From: Saprospiraceae bacterium
GTDB taxonomy: Bacteria > Bacteroidota > Bacteroidia > Chitinophagales > Saprospiraceae
Reading direction: 5' to 3'
Length of the DNA: 45,529 bases
Assembly: GCA_013214355.1 (NCBI GenBank)
Contig: JABSSL010000054.1
Coordinates: 1 to 45,529, forward strand
The notes beneath the pieces are model-generated. The model was not told where the DNA came from. It did not search any database and saw only the letters and a list, made by a program, of their open reading frames with translations. The translations under genes and the position numbers were made by a program. This document shows positions 26,497 to 34,738 of this stretch, one piece after another (positions within the stretch are counted from its first letter, which is position 1; each line of letters begins with the position of its first letter).

Positions 26497-27219
26497 ATGA
26501 TGATTAAAAGATTAGCTGTTTTATGCTTAGCCTTTCAGATGATGTCTTGTACGCAGCAAGAATTACAGAGCGCCTTGGGCACAGTCCTTGGTGACAGTGG
26601 AGCGCTCACGAATGCCGATATAGCTAGCGGCTTGAAGCAAGCCTTGGAGATTGGTATTACGGAGGGGGCTACTCGTCTTTCGCAAGAAGATGGCTACTTC
26701 AAAAGTCCATATAAGATCTTATTACCGGAGGAAGCCCGCCAAATTACCGATAGGCTACAGAATATTCCTGGCTTCAAACAGGTGGAAAATGAAATTCTGC
26801 AAAGAATCAACCGGGGGGCAGAAGATGCTGCCAAGAAGGCTGCGCCAATCTTCGTGAACGCTATTAAGGGCATGTCCTTTGATGATGCCTTAGGTATCTT
26901 AATGGGCGAAGACAATGCGGCTACTGGCTATTTGAACCAAGCTACCTCTCAGGCTTTGTACAACGAGTTCAATCCAGTGATTATGGAATCCTTGGATAAG
27001 TTCAATGCCCGTAAATACTGGGCTGATGCAGTGAATGCTTACAACAAGATTCCATTTATTGAAAAGGCCAACCCGGATCTAGATGATTATGTGACACAGC
27101 AGGCCTTGAAAGGGCTTTTCTCTATGGTGGAGAAGAAAGAAAAAGACATTCGGGTTAATGTCAACGCACGTACCAATGATCTATTGAAAAAGGTATTTGC
27201 GAAGCAGGACAATAAGTAG
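26497..27219 (+). CDS. DUF4197 lipoprotein
   Basis: A 240-residue lipoprotein (lipobox Cys18 in LAFQMMSC). The mature part shows the DUF4197 pattern: LKQALEIGITEGATRLSQ, YKILLPEEARQI, then EDAAKKAAPIFVNAIKGMS, FNPVIMESLDKFNARKYW, YNKIPF, and a C-terminal DYVTQQALKGLFSMVEKKE helix. These are small helical periplasmic or outer-membrane lipoproteins of unknown function, common in Bacteroidota and Proteobacteria. It is followed by a long inverted repeat. Confidence 0.85.
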   Translation: MMIKRLAVLCLAFQMMSCTQQELQSALGTVLGDSGALTNADIASGLKQALEIGITEGATRLSQEDGYFKSPYKILLPEEARQITDRLQNIPGFKQVENEILQRINRGAEDAAKKAAPIFVNAIKGMSFDDALGILMGEDNAATGYLNQATSQALYNEFNPVIMESLDKFNARKYWADAVNAYNKIPFIEKANPDLDDYVTQQALKGLFSMVEKKEKDIRVNVNARTNDLLKKVFAKQDNK

Positions 27220-27239
27220 GTCCAGGACCTGACAGAGGT

Positions 27240-27319
27240 AATGTATAGTGTTTAATGTTGAATGGATAATGTTTCAGGGGTAAGACTCCTGCTGCATCAT
27301 AAATTAAACACTATACATT
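27240..27319. repeat. Perfect 17-bp inverted repeat before xerD
   Basis: AATGTATAGTGTTTAAT (27240-27256) and ATTAAACACTATACATT (27303-27319) are exact reverse complements separated by 46 nt, so they could form a cruciform or terminator for the DUF4197 gene. The arm sequence is AT-rich, and TGTTTAATGTTGAAT resembles the TGATGAATGTTGAATGT found at 17861-17878, suggesting a dispersed repeat family. Confidence 0.6.
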
Positions 27320-27338
27320 AAAAATTCCTACATACCCC

Positions 27339-27346
27339 TATCTTTG
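27339..27346 (+). promoter_or_regulatory. Likely -7 element giving a leaderless xerD transcript
   Basis: TATCTTTG matches the Bacteroidota -7 consensus TAnnTTTG exactly. It ends 4 bp before the ATG at 27351, so transcription would begin at or next to the start codon and the message would be leaderless. A clear -33 TTG is not seen. Confidence 0.5.
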
Positions 27347-27350
27347 CCTC

Positions 27351-28265
27351 ATGTCAAATTGGGGACCTTACATCAACGGTTTTAAGTCCTATCTACAATT
27401 AGAGCGATCGCTGTCTGAGAATACGATCGATGCTTACCTGCGTGATGTAAAGAAGCTAGTAGAGTTCCTTACCTTATCCGAAATTCATACTTCGCCAGAA
27501 GATTTGGATGTAGATCAGCTTTCTTCCTTTTTACATTCTTTAAACGATCTAGGGTTGGGTGCCAGGTCCCAAGCTCGGCTGTTGTCTGCCATTAAAACCT
27601 TCTACAAGTACCTATTGATGGAGGACCTCATTCAAGTCGATCCCACCAGTTTATTAGAAGGCCCACGCCTACCTCGAAAGATCCCGGAGGTACTTTCCTA
27701 CGACGAAATTCAGCGCATGATTGCTGCGATCGATTTGAGTGAGCCGCACGGGGTGCGTAATCGTGCTATGCTCGAGACACTCTATGCTTGTGGATTGCGA
27801 GTTAGTGAATTGATCGATCTGCGGATCAGCAATTTGTATTTGGATATCGGCTTTATAAAAGTACTGGGGAAAGGTAACAAGGAGCGTATCGTGCCGATAG
27901 GGGAGGCGGCCGTGAAGCACATTGGTTTTTACATCGACGGAATTAGACGTGGAATGATGAATATTCATCCGGAGCATTCCAACTTTCTCTTCCTGAATAG
28001 GCGTGGTAAGCAACTGAGCCGTGTGATGGTTTTCATGGTTGTTAAGGAATGCGCCAAGCTGGCAGGCATTGATAAGAATGTGAGCCCTCACACCTTCCGA
28101 CATTCTTTTGCGACTCATCTCATCGAAGGAGGAGCTGACTTAAAGGCAGTGCAAGACATGCTGGGGCATGAGTCTATCTTGACTACTGAGATTTACACGC
28201 ACCTGGATACGGATTATTTACGGGAGACCATCCTTAGCTTCCATCCCCGAAATCAAAAGCGATAG
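27351..28265 (+). CDS. xerD: Tyrosine recombinase XerC/XerD
   Basis: A 304-residue site-specific recombinase with the complete catalytic set: R150 (ACGLRVSELIDL), K174 (LGKGNKERIVPI), H247 and R250 (SPHTFRHSFATHL), H273 (MLGHES) and Y282 (TTEIYTHLD). An N-terminal SAM-like core-binding domain occupies 5-90. The length and the FATHLIEGGADLKAVQDMLG block match housekeeping XerC/XerD, which resolve chromosome dimers at dif; XerC and XerD cannot be told apart reliably by eye, so the symbol is tentative. No integrase arm-binding domain, att site or phage gene is beside it. Confidence 0.88.
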   Translation: MSNWGPYINGFKSYLQLERSLSENTIDAYLRDVKKLVEFLTLSEIHTSPEDLDVDQLSSFLHSLNDLGLGARSQARLLSAIKTFYKYLLMEDLIQVDPTSLLEGPRLPRKIPEVLSYDEIQRMIAAIDLSEPHGVRNRAMLETLYACGLRVSELIDLRISNLYLDIGFIKVLGKGNKERIVPIGEAAVKHIGFYIDGIRRGMMNIHPEHSNFLFLNRRGKQLSRVMVFMVVKECAKLAGIDKNVSPHTFRHSFATHLIEGGADLKAVQDMLGHESILTTEIYTHLDTDYLRETILSFHPRNQKR

Positions 28266-28566
28266 CACAGAGGCCCAGCATTTGGTTGGTGGCGTTGGAT
28301 GAATGGAATTGTGGGTGGAAAACACCCACAATGGCCACTTGCAACTGCAGATTGACTAACAAATTGGGTATAACCTGAAGTGAGAGGCCCGGCAAAAATC
28401 TGTCTGAGGGATCGAGTTATTTTTGCCGAGATTTTTTGGTGACTTTTTTATCGACTGAAAAAAGTCACTCGTCGAAGACAAAAGCCAAGTCTGTAGCAGG
28501 CAAGCAACCGCAAGAGCTTTTGCACTGATCGGTGCCTGTCTATCCAGATAGATTTTTCACTGACAA
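28266..28566. other. Convergent intergenic region with two hairpins
   Basis: No gene lies here. It contains GGCAAAAAT (28391-28399) paired with ATTTTTGCC (28419-28427), and GTGACTTTTTT (28439-28449) paired with AAAAAAGTCAC (28458-28468). The second is a perfect 11-bp stem with an 8-nt loop. They lie between convergent xerD (+) and the cupin gene (-), so they probably stop transcription from one or both sides. Confidence 0.55.
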
Positions 28567-28977
28567 CTACTTCTCCTTACCCGCCGCAGAAAAGAAAACC
28601 AGCACCTGCAGATCCTCCTCAATCTCATAAAAGCGGTGTGGAACATGGGCCTTCACAAATAGAATACTGCCTTCCTTAATATTGGATTTTTCCTCACCCG
28701 CCTCGAATTTGGCTTTGCCTTTTAGTACGTAATAAACCTCATCCATGTCATGCGGTTGCTGGCGGTCGGTGGCACCTACTTTGAGCGTGTAAATGCCTGA
28801 GCTTAAGGTAGGAACTTTGAGAAAGGGGAGCCAGGGGCGGCCGGACTCCTCCATTTGCCCCTCAAGGTCTTTGAGTTCAAAGGCTTTGAAGTCGGGAGCG
28901 GGGGGAGCTGTGACTTGATCTTGAGTAAAGGCGAGCGTACAGCAAAGCAATAATAGTGGGGTGATCAAATATTTCAT
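28567..28977 (-). CDS. Secreted cupin-domain protein
   Basis: A 136-residue small beta-barrel protein with a signal peptide (MKYLITPLLLLCCTLAFTQ). The cupin motifs are PHDMDEVYYVLKGKAKF (H76, E80) and EGSILFVKAHVPHRF (H111/H114), consistent with a single metal-binding site. It should be periplasmic. Cupins have very varied roles (isomerases, dioxygenases, sugar binding), so the activity is unknown. Confidence 0.8.
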   Translation of the reverse strand: MKYLITPLLLLCCTLAFTQDQVTAPPAPDFKAFELKDLEGQMEESGRPWLPFLKVPTLSSGIYTLKVGATDRQQPHDMDEVYYVLKGKAKFEAGEEKSNIKEGSILFVKAHVPHRFYEIEEDLQVLVFFSAAGKEK

Positions 28978-29144
28978 ATTCAGTCCATTTTATAAACTTG
29001 CATCACCTAAGATACTAGTTTTCCAATAGACCCTTACCTTGAATACTGAGACTACTCCTCGCTAACGCTCGCCTCACCTATATGTGTGTGCTAAATATGG
29101 GCAATTGAAGTGATCGCCTGATAAAAGTGCCGGATCAAGTTTAC

Positions 29145-29789
29145 TTAGGCAAACTTTTCTACACTGGGCGGCATAGGAATATCATCCGGTAGTACCTCAT
29201 CCGCCATGGGTTTACCATATACAGTTGTCATAGGAATCACGCCCGCCCAGATTGGCAATTCATAATCCGGTTTGTCATCAGATGGCCCTCCTTCTCGAAT
29301 CTTTGCCGAAGCTTGCTCGATATCTACGACTAGCACGGAGGTGGCTTTCATTTCCTTAGCATTTGGTAGGCGAGCCTCTTGCCAGCGACCTTTATGGATG
29401 TGATCGGTAACAACTTCTAGGGCATCCATTTTTTCTTCCTCTGTGGCCAATCGTGCCTTCCCGAAGACTACAGCTGAACGGTAATTAACGGAGTGGTGGA
29501 ATACAGAACGAGCCAGTACTACTCCATCTACGAAGGTGACCGTCAGACAAACCGGAGCCCCGCCTTGAAGATGTTGAATCATACGACTGGTAGTAGCGCC
29601 GTGTAAATAGATCTGGTCGCCCTTTCTTCCGTAGGCAGTGGGGATGACAAAGGGTTGGCCATCGATGGAGAAGCCAACGTGTGCGATGAAGCCAGCGTCT
29701 AAGACTTTGTAAACGGTCGCTTTGTCATAATGTCCTCTTTTGGGGACTCTCTTTACGGTATTTCGTTCCGTCTTTGTATACTGTTCCAT
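29145..29789 (-). CDS. Pyridoxamine-5'-phosphate-oxidase-like flavin-binding protein
   Basis: A 214-residue protein of the NimA/PNPOx-like split-barrel group: GHYDKATVYKVLDAGFIAHV, GQPFVIPTAYGRKGDQIYLH, GATTSRM and VVLARSVFHHSVNYRSAVVFG are the usual blocks for FMN binding. It is followed by the C-terminal VLVVDIEQASAKIR. It probably binds FMN (or another flavin) and reduces a small substrate; true pyridoxamine oxidases are rarely of this branch. Together with the DinB-fold gene upstream it forms an operon divergent from a MocR/PdxR-type regulator, which suggests that the regulator controls it. Confidence 0.82.
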   Translation of the reverse strand: MEQYTKTERNTVKRVPKRGHYDKATVYKVLDAGFIAHVGFSIDGQPFVIPTAYGRKGDQIYLHGATTSRMIQHLQGGAPVCLTVTFVDGVVLARSVFHHSVNYRSAVVFGKARLATEEEKMDALEVVTDHIHKGRWQEARLPNAKEMKATSVLVVDIEQASAKIREGGPSDDKPDYELPIWAGVIPMTTVYGKPMADEVLPDDIPMPPSVEKFA

Positions 29790-29844
29790 TGGATAATGTT
29801 TTCTGTCCCATTAATAGGTATAGGGAGACCAGACTCCCGGTCCT

Positions 29845-30360
29845 TTACACCAAATACCGCTCCTTGGTAATCATTGAGTGGTGAATTTCGTGTCCGGCAA
29901 TAATACAGGCCAAGGCTAGCGGGGAAATGGGGGAATCACTTGCCGTGCCTAATTGATCCCAGGCTGAAGCGGGTAAGTTCTTAAACAACGCTAAGGTGGC
30001 TTGTCGCACAGCCCGGTATTCTGCGATCAGAGAAGCTGGAGTGCGGTCATTGGCAGCAGAGGTCTCTACGTAGGGATCTTGGTCAAAACCGGGCATAGGC
30101 GTAGTATCGGCTCTTCCCACTCGCAAAGCTCTATAGGAGAAAACCCGTTCAGCGTCTATGATATGAAGTAACACTTCTTTCGGTGTCCATTTCCCTTCTG
30201 CATAGCGATATTCCCAGCGGTCTTCCGGGATACTTTCGTAGAAGCTTGCCATTTCAGCTTCTTGTTGTTCAAGGATAGAGAGAATATTCCCTTCCCCTAC
30301 TTTACCCACATAGGTTTGATAGTAAGGATTGAATTCGTTTGCGTTTGGCCTACGGTTCAT
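29845..30360 (-). CDS. DinB-superfamily protein
   Basis: A 171-residue four-helix-bundle protein. The likely metal-binding histidines are H66 (KEVLLHIIDAERVF) and H157/H161 (AGHEIHHSMI), as in the DinB/YfiT thiol-transferase-like superfamily. GKWTPKEVLLHIIDAERVF is the signature block. The reaction is unknown; relatives use bacillithiol or mycothiol. It is the first gene of a two-gene minus-strand operon with the PNPOx-like gene 55 bp downstream, and starts 88 bp from the divergent regulator gene. Confidence 0.82.
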   Translation of the reverse strand: MNRRPNANEFNPYYQTYVGKVGEGNILSILEQQEAEMASFYESIPEDRWEYRYAEGKWTPKEVLLHIIDAERVFSYRALRVGRADTTPMPGFDQDPYVETSAANDRTPASLIAEYRAVRQATLALFKNLPASAWDQLGTASDSPISPLALACIIAGHEIHHSMITKERYLV

Positions 30361-30406
30361 CTGCGAATGATTTTTGTAATTCTGTGTACAATATTATACT
30401 TTAACC

Positions 30407-30424
30407 GGAGTATATAGGTACTCC
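30407..30424. promoter_or_regulatory. Dyad operator candidate between divergent genes
   Basis: GGAGTA-TATAGG-TACTCC is a perfect 6-bp dyad. It lies in the 88-bp gap between the MocR-type regulator gene and the DinB gene, and overlaps TATATA. Its placement suggests a binding site for the GntR-like domain of the regulator, controlling both directions. Confidence 0.4.
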
Positions 30425-30448
30425 ATTTTTTAATTAAATACTGGTCCG

Positions 30449-31921
30449 GTGTTACCTTGGAAAACAATAATAAGCATAGATCGAGAGAGTAGCAAAGCCG
30501 TTTACTTACAAATCGTAAGTGCGATCATCCGAGAAGTGAGTCGAGGACGCCTTCAGCCTGGGCAGCGGTTGCCAGGAACTCGAAAAATGGGAGAATTGCT
30601 GGGAATCAACCGAAAAACCATCATCGTAGCTTACGAAGAGCTAATGGCTCAGGGATGGATTGAAGTGGCGTCCAGCAGTGGTACCTTTATTGCAGAACAC
30701 TTACCACTCGATCAAGCCAAAAAGCTAAAACCTTCCGCGACAAAGACCTTAAGATCAACGGTGAAATCTGTATTGCCAGGACATTTTCCTCCGGTTGACC
30801 TTTACCATAATCCTCCCCCGCACCGCCTGAGCCTCAATGATGGCTCCCCTGATGTGCGCCTTACCCCCATTAATATTGTCTTGAAACATTACCGGTCTGC
30901 GATGAATAGCTACATGGGCCGGAAATTGCTGGGCTATGGGGCAGTGGAAGGGCAATTGAAGCTGCGGGAAGAGCTGGCTAAGTACCTAAGTGAAACCCGA
31001 GGACTGAATTGCCAGACAGAAGAAATCCTGATTACCAGAGGTAGCAACATGGCGCTCTTTTTGTGCTTTTATGCCTTGCTGAAGAAAGGAGATAAAGTCA
31101 TTGTAACGTCCCCCAATTATCGTTCAGCGAATTGGGGCATACAGGCTGCTCAGGGGGAACTGGTAGAAGTTGGAGTAGATGAAGAAGGCGTTTGCGTAGA
31201 AGACGTAAAACGAGTTTGTCAGGAACATAAGATCCGGGCTATGTACTTGACGCCCCATCATCATTATCCCACTACCGTCACACTTTGTGCGGAGCGAAGA
31301 ATGCAACTACTCCAATTATCAGAAGAATATGATTTCTTGATTTTTGAAGATGACTATGACTATGCCTTTCGGTATGACAGTGCTCCAATCTTACCCTTAG
31401 CCAGTGTCGATACCAGTGGCAGAACCCTTTACATTGGTTCATTGAGCAAAATGCTGGCACCGGCCATTCGAGTCGGTTATCTGGTCGCGTCTGCCCCTGT
31501 GATTAGGCAATTAAGTCAGATTAGAAGAATCATAGATCGGCAAGGGGATCCGCCCTTAGAATTTGCACTGGCTCAATTTATCCAAGAAGGTGAACTCCAA
31601 AGGCATCTAAAGAAAGTTGTGAAGGTATTTGAAAAGAGGAGAGACTCTTTCTGTGAGCTGTTAAGCAGTCACCTAAAGCCCTTTATCGACTTCACCAAGC
31701 CCGAAGGAGGTATGTCCGTTTGGGCAAAGTTTAAACAGCCCGTGGATGATCAAGACTTGGTAGCCGCGTGCCTGCAACATGGCCTTTACCTGAATGTCGC
31801 CCATGAATTCTTACCAAAATACCAGGGTTTACGATTGGGTTTTGCTTCCTTAAATAAGGATGAGCAAGAGGAGATTGTTGCCATCCTAGCGAAAGTCTTA
31901 CCAACACTTTGTAAAGGGTAG
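30449..31921 (+). CDS. MocR/PdxR-type transcriptional regulator (GntR domain fused to aminotransferase fold)
   Basis: A 490-residue fusion. Residues 8-80 are a GntR-type winged helix (AVYLQIVSAIIREVSRGRL and GINRKTIIVAYEELMAQGWI). Residues about 125-490 form a fold-type I aminotransferase domain with the PLP Lys334 (YIGSLSKMLAPAIRVGYL), FEDDYDYAFRYD and TPHHHYPTT. MocR proteins usually act as PLP- or effector-sensing regulators rather than enzymes. GTG 30449 is the start because it gives MLPWKTIISIDR, the normal N-terminus of this family. The divergent PNPOx-like gene is a plausible target, which fits a pyridoxal- or flavin-related role by analogy with PdxR. Confidence 0.88.
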   Translation: MLPWKTIISIDRESSKAVYLQIVSAIIREVSRGRLQPGQRLPGTRKMGELLGINRKTIIVAYEELMAQGWIEVASSSGTFIAEHLPLDQAKKLKPSATKTLRSTVKSVLPGHFPPVDLYHNPPPHRLSLNDGSPDVRLTPINIVLKHYRSAMNSYMGRKLLGYGAVEGQLKLREELAKYLSETRGLNCQTEEILITRGSNMALFLCFYALLKKGDKVIVTSPNYRSANWGIQAAQGELVEVGVDEEGVCVEDVKRVCQEHKIRAMYLTPHHHYPTTVTLCAERRMQLLQLSEEYDFLIFEDDYDYAFRYDSAPILPLASVDTSGRTLYIGSLSKMLAPAIRVGYLVASAPVIRQLSQIRRIIDRQGDPPLEFALAQFIQEGELQRHLKKVVKVFEKRRDSFCELLSSHLKPFIDFTKPEGGMSVWAKFKQPVDDQDLVAACLQHGLYLNVAHEFLPKYQGLRLGFASLNKDEQEEIVAILAKVLPTLCKG

Positions 31922-32016
31922 GCCTGACGCAAATCAAATATGGGGATGATGTAAGTCATTCTGTACCAGGTCTTTTTACTTCACCTTTGGACTAGCCATT
32001 CAAATATTTAATAGGT

Positions 32017-33270
32017 ATGAAAAAGCTAGTCATTTTAGGTGCGGGTACGGCAGGGACTATGATGCTCAACAAGTTGTATAAGAAGCTTCCTAAACAGGAA
32101 TGGGAAATCATCATCATTGATAAAGATCCCAATCATTATTACCAGCCAGGATTCCTTTTTGTTCCCTTTGGTATTTACTCAAAAGAGGAGATCGTAAAAC
32201 CAAAAGCAAAGTTCTTTCCTAAAGGAATACAAGCTATTTGGGACGAAGTGGAAAAGGTTGGGCCAAAAGAACAGCGGGTCTATCTCAAATCTCATCCTCC
32301 GATTGACTATGATCTATTGTTGATTGCCACTGGATGTACACCAGATCCTGAAGAAACGCCAGGTCTACAAGGGAAGTACTGGCAAAAAGATATCTTCTCT
32401 TTCTATGACTACGAAGGCGCTTGTTTGTTAGCGGATCGATTAGCGGAATGGGAAGGAGGCGAGTTGGTGATTAATATAGCTGATATGCCCATCAAGTGTC
32501 CCCCCGCCCCCCTTGAATTTGCCTTTCTAGCAGAGGCCTTTTTTACTGAAAAAGGACTGAGGGATAAAGTGAATGTCACCTTTGTCACACCGATGTCGGG
32601 CGCCTTCACGAAACCGGTAGCTTCCCGGATGTTGGAAGGACTGCTGTCCGAAAGGAATATTAAGGTGGAAGCGGATTTCTATTTGGAAAGAGTAGACAAC
32701 GACAAGAAGTGTATTGTTTCCTACGATGATCGAGAAATTCCATTTGATCTTTTGGTTACCATCCCGGTAAATAAGGGGGCTACGCTAGTGGGAGACAGTG
32801 ACTTGGGCGATGATGATTTGCATTATGCAGAGACGGACAAGGAGACCCTCCAATCCAAAAAGTATCCCAACATTTTTGTGCTAGGGGATGCCACTGACCT
32901 TCCTGCTTCTAAAGCAGGTGCTGTAGCTCACTTCGAAGGAGAGGTTTTGACCGATAACATCATGGATTTTTTAGCTGGAAGGCCCCTTTCAGCACGTTTT
33001 GATGGCCATTCCAATTGCTTTATCGAGACAGGTTATGGTAAGGCTTCTGTGATTGATTTCAACTATGATGTTCAACCTCTACCAGGTAAGTTTCCGATCC
33101 CGGGAATTGGCCCACTCTCCTTACTCGGGATTACCCGAATTAATCATTGGGGAAAACTCGCTTTCAAATGGGCTTATTGGAATATGCTCTTAAAGGGGCG
33201 TTCCTTCCCGATATCTACCCATATGAGTATGGCTGGAAAGAAGCGGGAAGAAGAACTAGAAGAAGCCTAG
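32017..33270 (+). CDS. sqr: Sulfide:quinone-oxidoreductase-like flavoprotein
   Basis: A 417-residue FAD-dependent enzyme. Residues 2-30 form the dinucleotide-binding fold (LVILGAGTAGTMM), and VLGDATDLPASKAGAVAHFE (288-307) is the second FAD motif. Three cysteines sit where SQRs have their redox cysteines: C107 (IATGCTPD), C161 (IKCPPAP) and C334 (HSNCFIETGYG). It would oxidise sulfide to polysulfide or sulfane sulfur and pass electrons to quinone at the inner membrane; the C-terminus has two short amphipathic helices for membrane attachment. It heads an operon with TusE/DsrC- and DsrE-like genes. The symbol rests on family resemblance. Confidence 0.82.
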   Translation: MKKLVILGAGTAGTMMLNKLYKKLPKQEWEIIIIDKDPNHYYQPGFLFVPFGIYSKEEIVKPKAKFFPKGIQAIWDEVEKVGPKEQRVYLKSHPPIDYDLLLIATGCTPDPEETPGLQGKYWQKDIFSFYDYEGACLLADRLAEWEGGELVINIADMPIKCPPAPLEFAFLAEAFFTEKGLRDKVNVTFVTPMSGAFTKPVASRMLEGLLSERNIKVEADFYLERVDNDKKCIVSYDDREIPFDLLVTIPVNKGATLVGDSDLGDDDLHYAETDKETLQSKKYPNIFVLGDATDLPASKAGAVAHFEGEVLTDNIMDFLAGRPLSARFDGHSNCFIETGYGKASVIDFNYDVQPLPGKFPIPGIGPLSLLGITRINHWGKLAFKWAYWNMLLKGRSFPISTHMSMAGKKREEELEEA

Positions 33271-33323
33271 GTTCAGACTCCACCTAACAATCAAATTTTC
33301 TCAACCCTAGAAATAAATAAATC

Positions 33324-33635
33324 ATGTCTGAAGTACTAATTGCTGGAAAAGCTGTGCAAGTGAATGAAGAAGGTTATCTAACTGATATGGAACAATGGGA
33401 TGAGGCTGTTGCGTGCGAAATTGCAGAAGAACTGAATATTGTCCTGGGTCCAAAACATATGGAGGTCATTCATTACTTGCGACAACAGTGTCAAACCGGA
33501 AAAACTCTAAACATCAGAAGAATTGGAAAGTCTGGCGTAGTAGATATCAAGTCCTTCTATAAACTCTTTCCAGGCGGGCCACTAAAGAATGCGTCTAAGA
33601 TTGCAGGTATTCCAAAGCCAGCTAGTTGCATCTAG
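33324..33635 (+). CDS. TusE/DsrC-family sulfur-relay protein
   Basis: A 103-residue TusE/DsrC-type carrier. The C-terminal arm ends ...KIAGIPKPASCI with the penultimate C102, the universally conserved cysteine that carries persulfide. The second cysteine of true DsrC, eleven residues earlier, is replaced by S91, as in TusE. So it should accept and hand over sulfur as a persulfide rather than cycle through the DsrC trisulfide. It lies 53 bp after the SQR-like gene and 30 bp before the DsrE-like gene. Confidence 0.85.
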   Translation: MSEVLIAGKAVQVNEEGYLTDMEQWDEAVACEIAEELNIVLGPKHMEVIHYLRQQCQTGKTLNIRRIGKSGVVDIKSFYKLFPGGPLKNASKIAGIPKPASCI

Positions 33636-33665
33636 CACCTATCCTTTCACCAAAAAAAGAACAAA

Positions 33666-34190
33666 ATGGAAAATGTAGCAGTAAGAACAGCCCCTGAGGT
33701 CAAAAAGAAAGAAAAACATCCAGTAGAGAAGGTCTTAATCATTTGCGCACGGGGCACCTTAGAGGATGTGTATGCCGCCCTAGTCATGGCTAATGGAGCT
33801 TTGATGGAAGGAATGGAAGCTAAACTCTTCTTTACCTTCTTTGGCTTGGAAGCCATCCGCAAGGGACATTCGGATCAGTTACATACGGCAACGGTGGGGA
33901 ATCCCGCATTCATGCCGAAAGTACCTACTATGCTAGCAGGCTTACCCGGCTTTGAGGCCCTAGCTTCTCATATGATGAAGCGAGAAATGGACAAGTTGGA
34001 CATTCCGCCTGTATCTGAGTTTTTTGAAATTATTGAAGCCAGTGGTGGCGAAGTATATGCCTGTAAGTTAGCCGCTGATATGTTTCATCTTGAAAAAGAA
34101 GACTTTATACCTGAGGTGAAAGATATTATCACCGTAGGAGACATGTATGCTTTGGCTGAAGGGCCGAGCACTCAGATCGTGTTCATCTAA
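33666..34190 (+). CDS. DsrE/DsrF-like sulfur-carrier protein (DsrE2 type)
   Basis: A 174-residue DsrE-like protein. A long charged N-terminal extension precedes the alpha/beta fold (KVLIICARGTLEDVYAALVM). The active-site Cys is C133 in GGEVYACKLAADMF, the usual DsrE2 position; a further C27 is at the start of the fold. It probably moves sulfane sulfur between the SQR and TusE/DsrC-like proteins. No rhodanese or TusA gene is present next to it. Confidence 0.82.
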   Translation: MENVAVRTAPEVKKKEKHPVEKVLIICARGTLEDVYAALVMANGALMEGMEAKLFFTFFGLEAIRKGHSDQLHTATVGNPAFMPKVPTMLAGLPGFEALASHMMKREMDKLDIPPVSEFFEIIEASGGEVYACKLAADMFHLEKEDFIPEVKDIITVGDMYALAEGPSTQIVFI

Positions 34191-34232
34191 ACACTCCTCA
34201 GATTAAGGCCTTTCAGGCTTTGTGTTAGTGGG

Positions 34233-34279
34233 TGCCTGCCAACGCTAACTAGATATACCTTGTCTAGCATTGGCAAGCA
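34233..34279. terminator. Bidirectional hairpin between the sulfur operon and doxX
   Basis: TGCCTGCCAACGCT (34233-34246) and AGCATTGGCAAGCA (34266-34279) pair over 14 bp with two G-U wobbles; the loop contains CTAGA/TCTAG complementarity that lengthens the stem. It separates convergent genes ending at 34190 (+) and 34316 (-). A second small hairpin, AAGGCCT-ttc-AGGCTT followed by T-rich DNA, lies just upstream at about 34205. Confidence 0.65.
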
Positions 34280-34315
34280 TCGACCCCATGTGCCCTCAAA
34301 TGGTATACCACTCCG

Positions 34316-34738
34316 CTAGCTGAGGTAGAGGTATAAGCCCACTACCGTAAGCAAAAAGTAGGGCACCAGGGAGGCGGCTCCTGCAAAGTCCTTGGCTACC
34401 CTCTGGCCAAAGAATAGCTGTATGATGGAAAGATTGGCCAGTAACATACCTAGGAAGGCGAGATTAGGACTTCCACCCGCCACGTACATGATCAGCCCGA
34501 TGCCAGATAGGAATCCAGCTGCCAGCTCAGAAATGGTGATCACCGGCATGAGAATGGGAACCGTACCTTTCAGGATGGATTTCTTGAAATGCGAAGTATA
34601 AAACTCTTTTTCTCCTTTCCAATTGACTACTTTATCTACGCCAGATTGGATAAACAAAATGGCAATAAAGAGGGAACTGAGACTGCGTAAAAGGAGGTCA
34701 GCAGAGATGCCGAGATTGTCCATTATAGTGACTTCCAT
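34316..34738 (-). CDS. DoxX-family membrane protein
   Basis: A 140-residue inner-membrane protein with four helices: about 12-30 (LLRSLSSLFIAILFIQSG), 56-80, 85-103 and 110-135. SLFIAILFIQSGVDKVVNW with the K-V-V-N-W turn is the hallmark of DoxX relatives. DoxX/DoxD proteins take part in thiosulfate or sulfur chemistry in some organisms but are widespread with unknown roles; here the gene faces the SQR/TusE/DsrE operon. ATG 34738 is used; a TTG at 34768 and an ATG at 34723 are alternatives. Confidence 0.75.
   Translation of the reverse strand: MEVTIMDNLGISADLLLRSLSSLFIAILFIQSGVDKVVNWKGEKEFYTSHFKKSILKGTVPILMPVITISELAAGFLSGIGLIMYVAGGSPNLAFLGMLLANLSIIQLFFGQRVAKDFAGAASLVPYFLLTVVGLYLYLS

Noticed and set aside
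27351-28265. XerC/D gene as an integrase marking a mobile island
   Set aside because: It has the length and motifs of a housekeeping Xer recombinase; no att-like direct repeats, phage or transfer genes are nearby.
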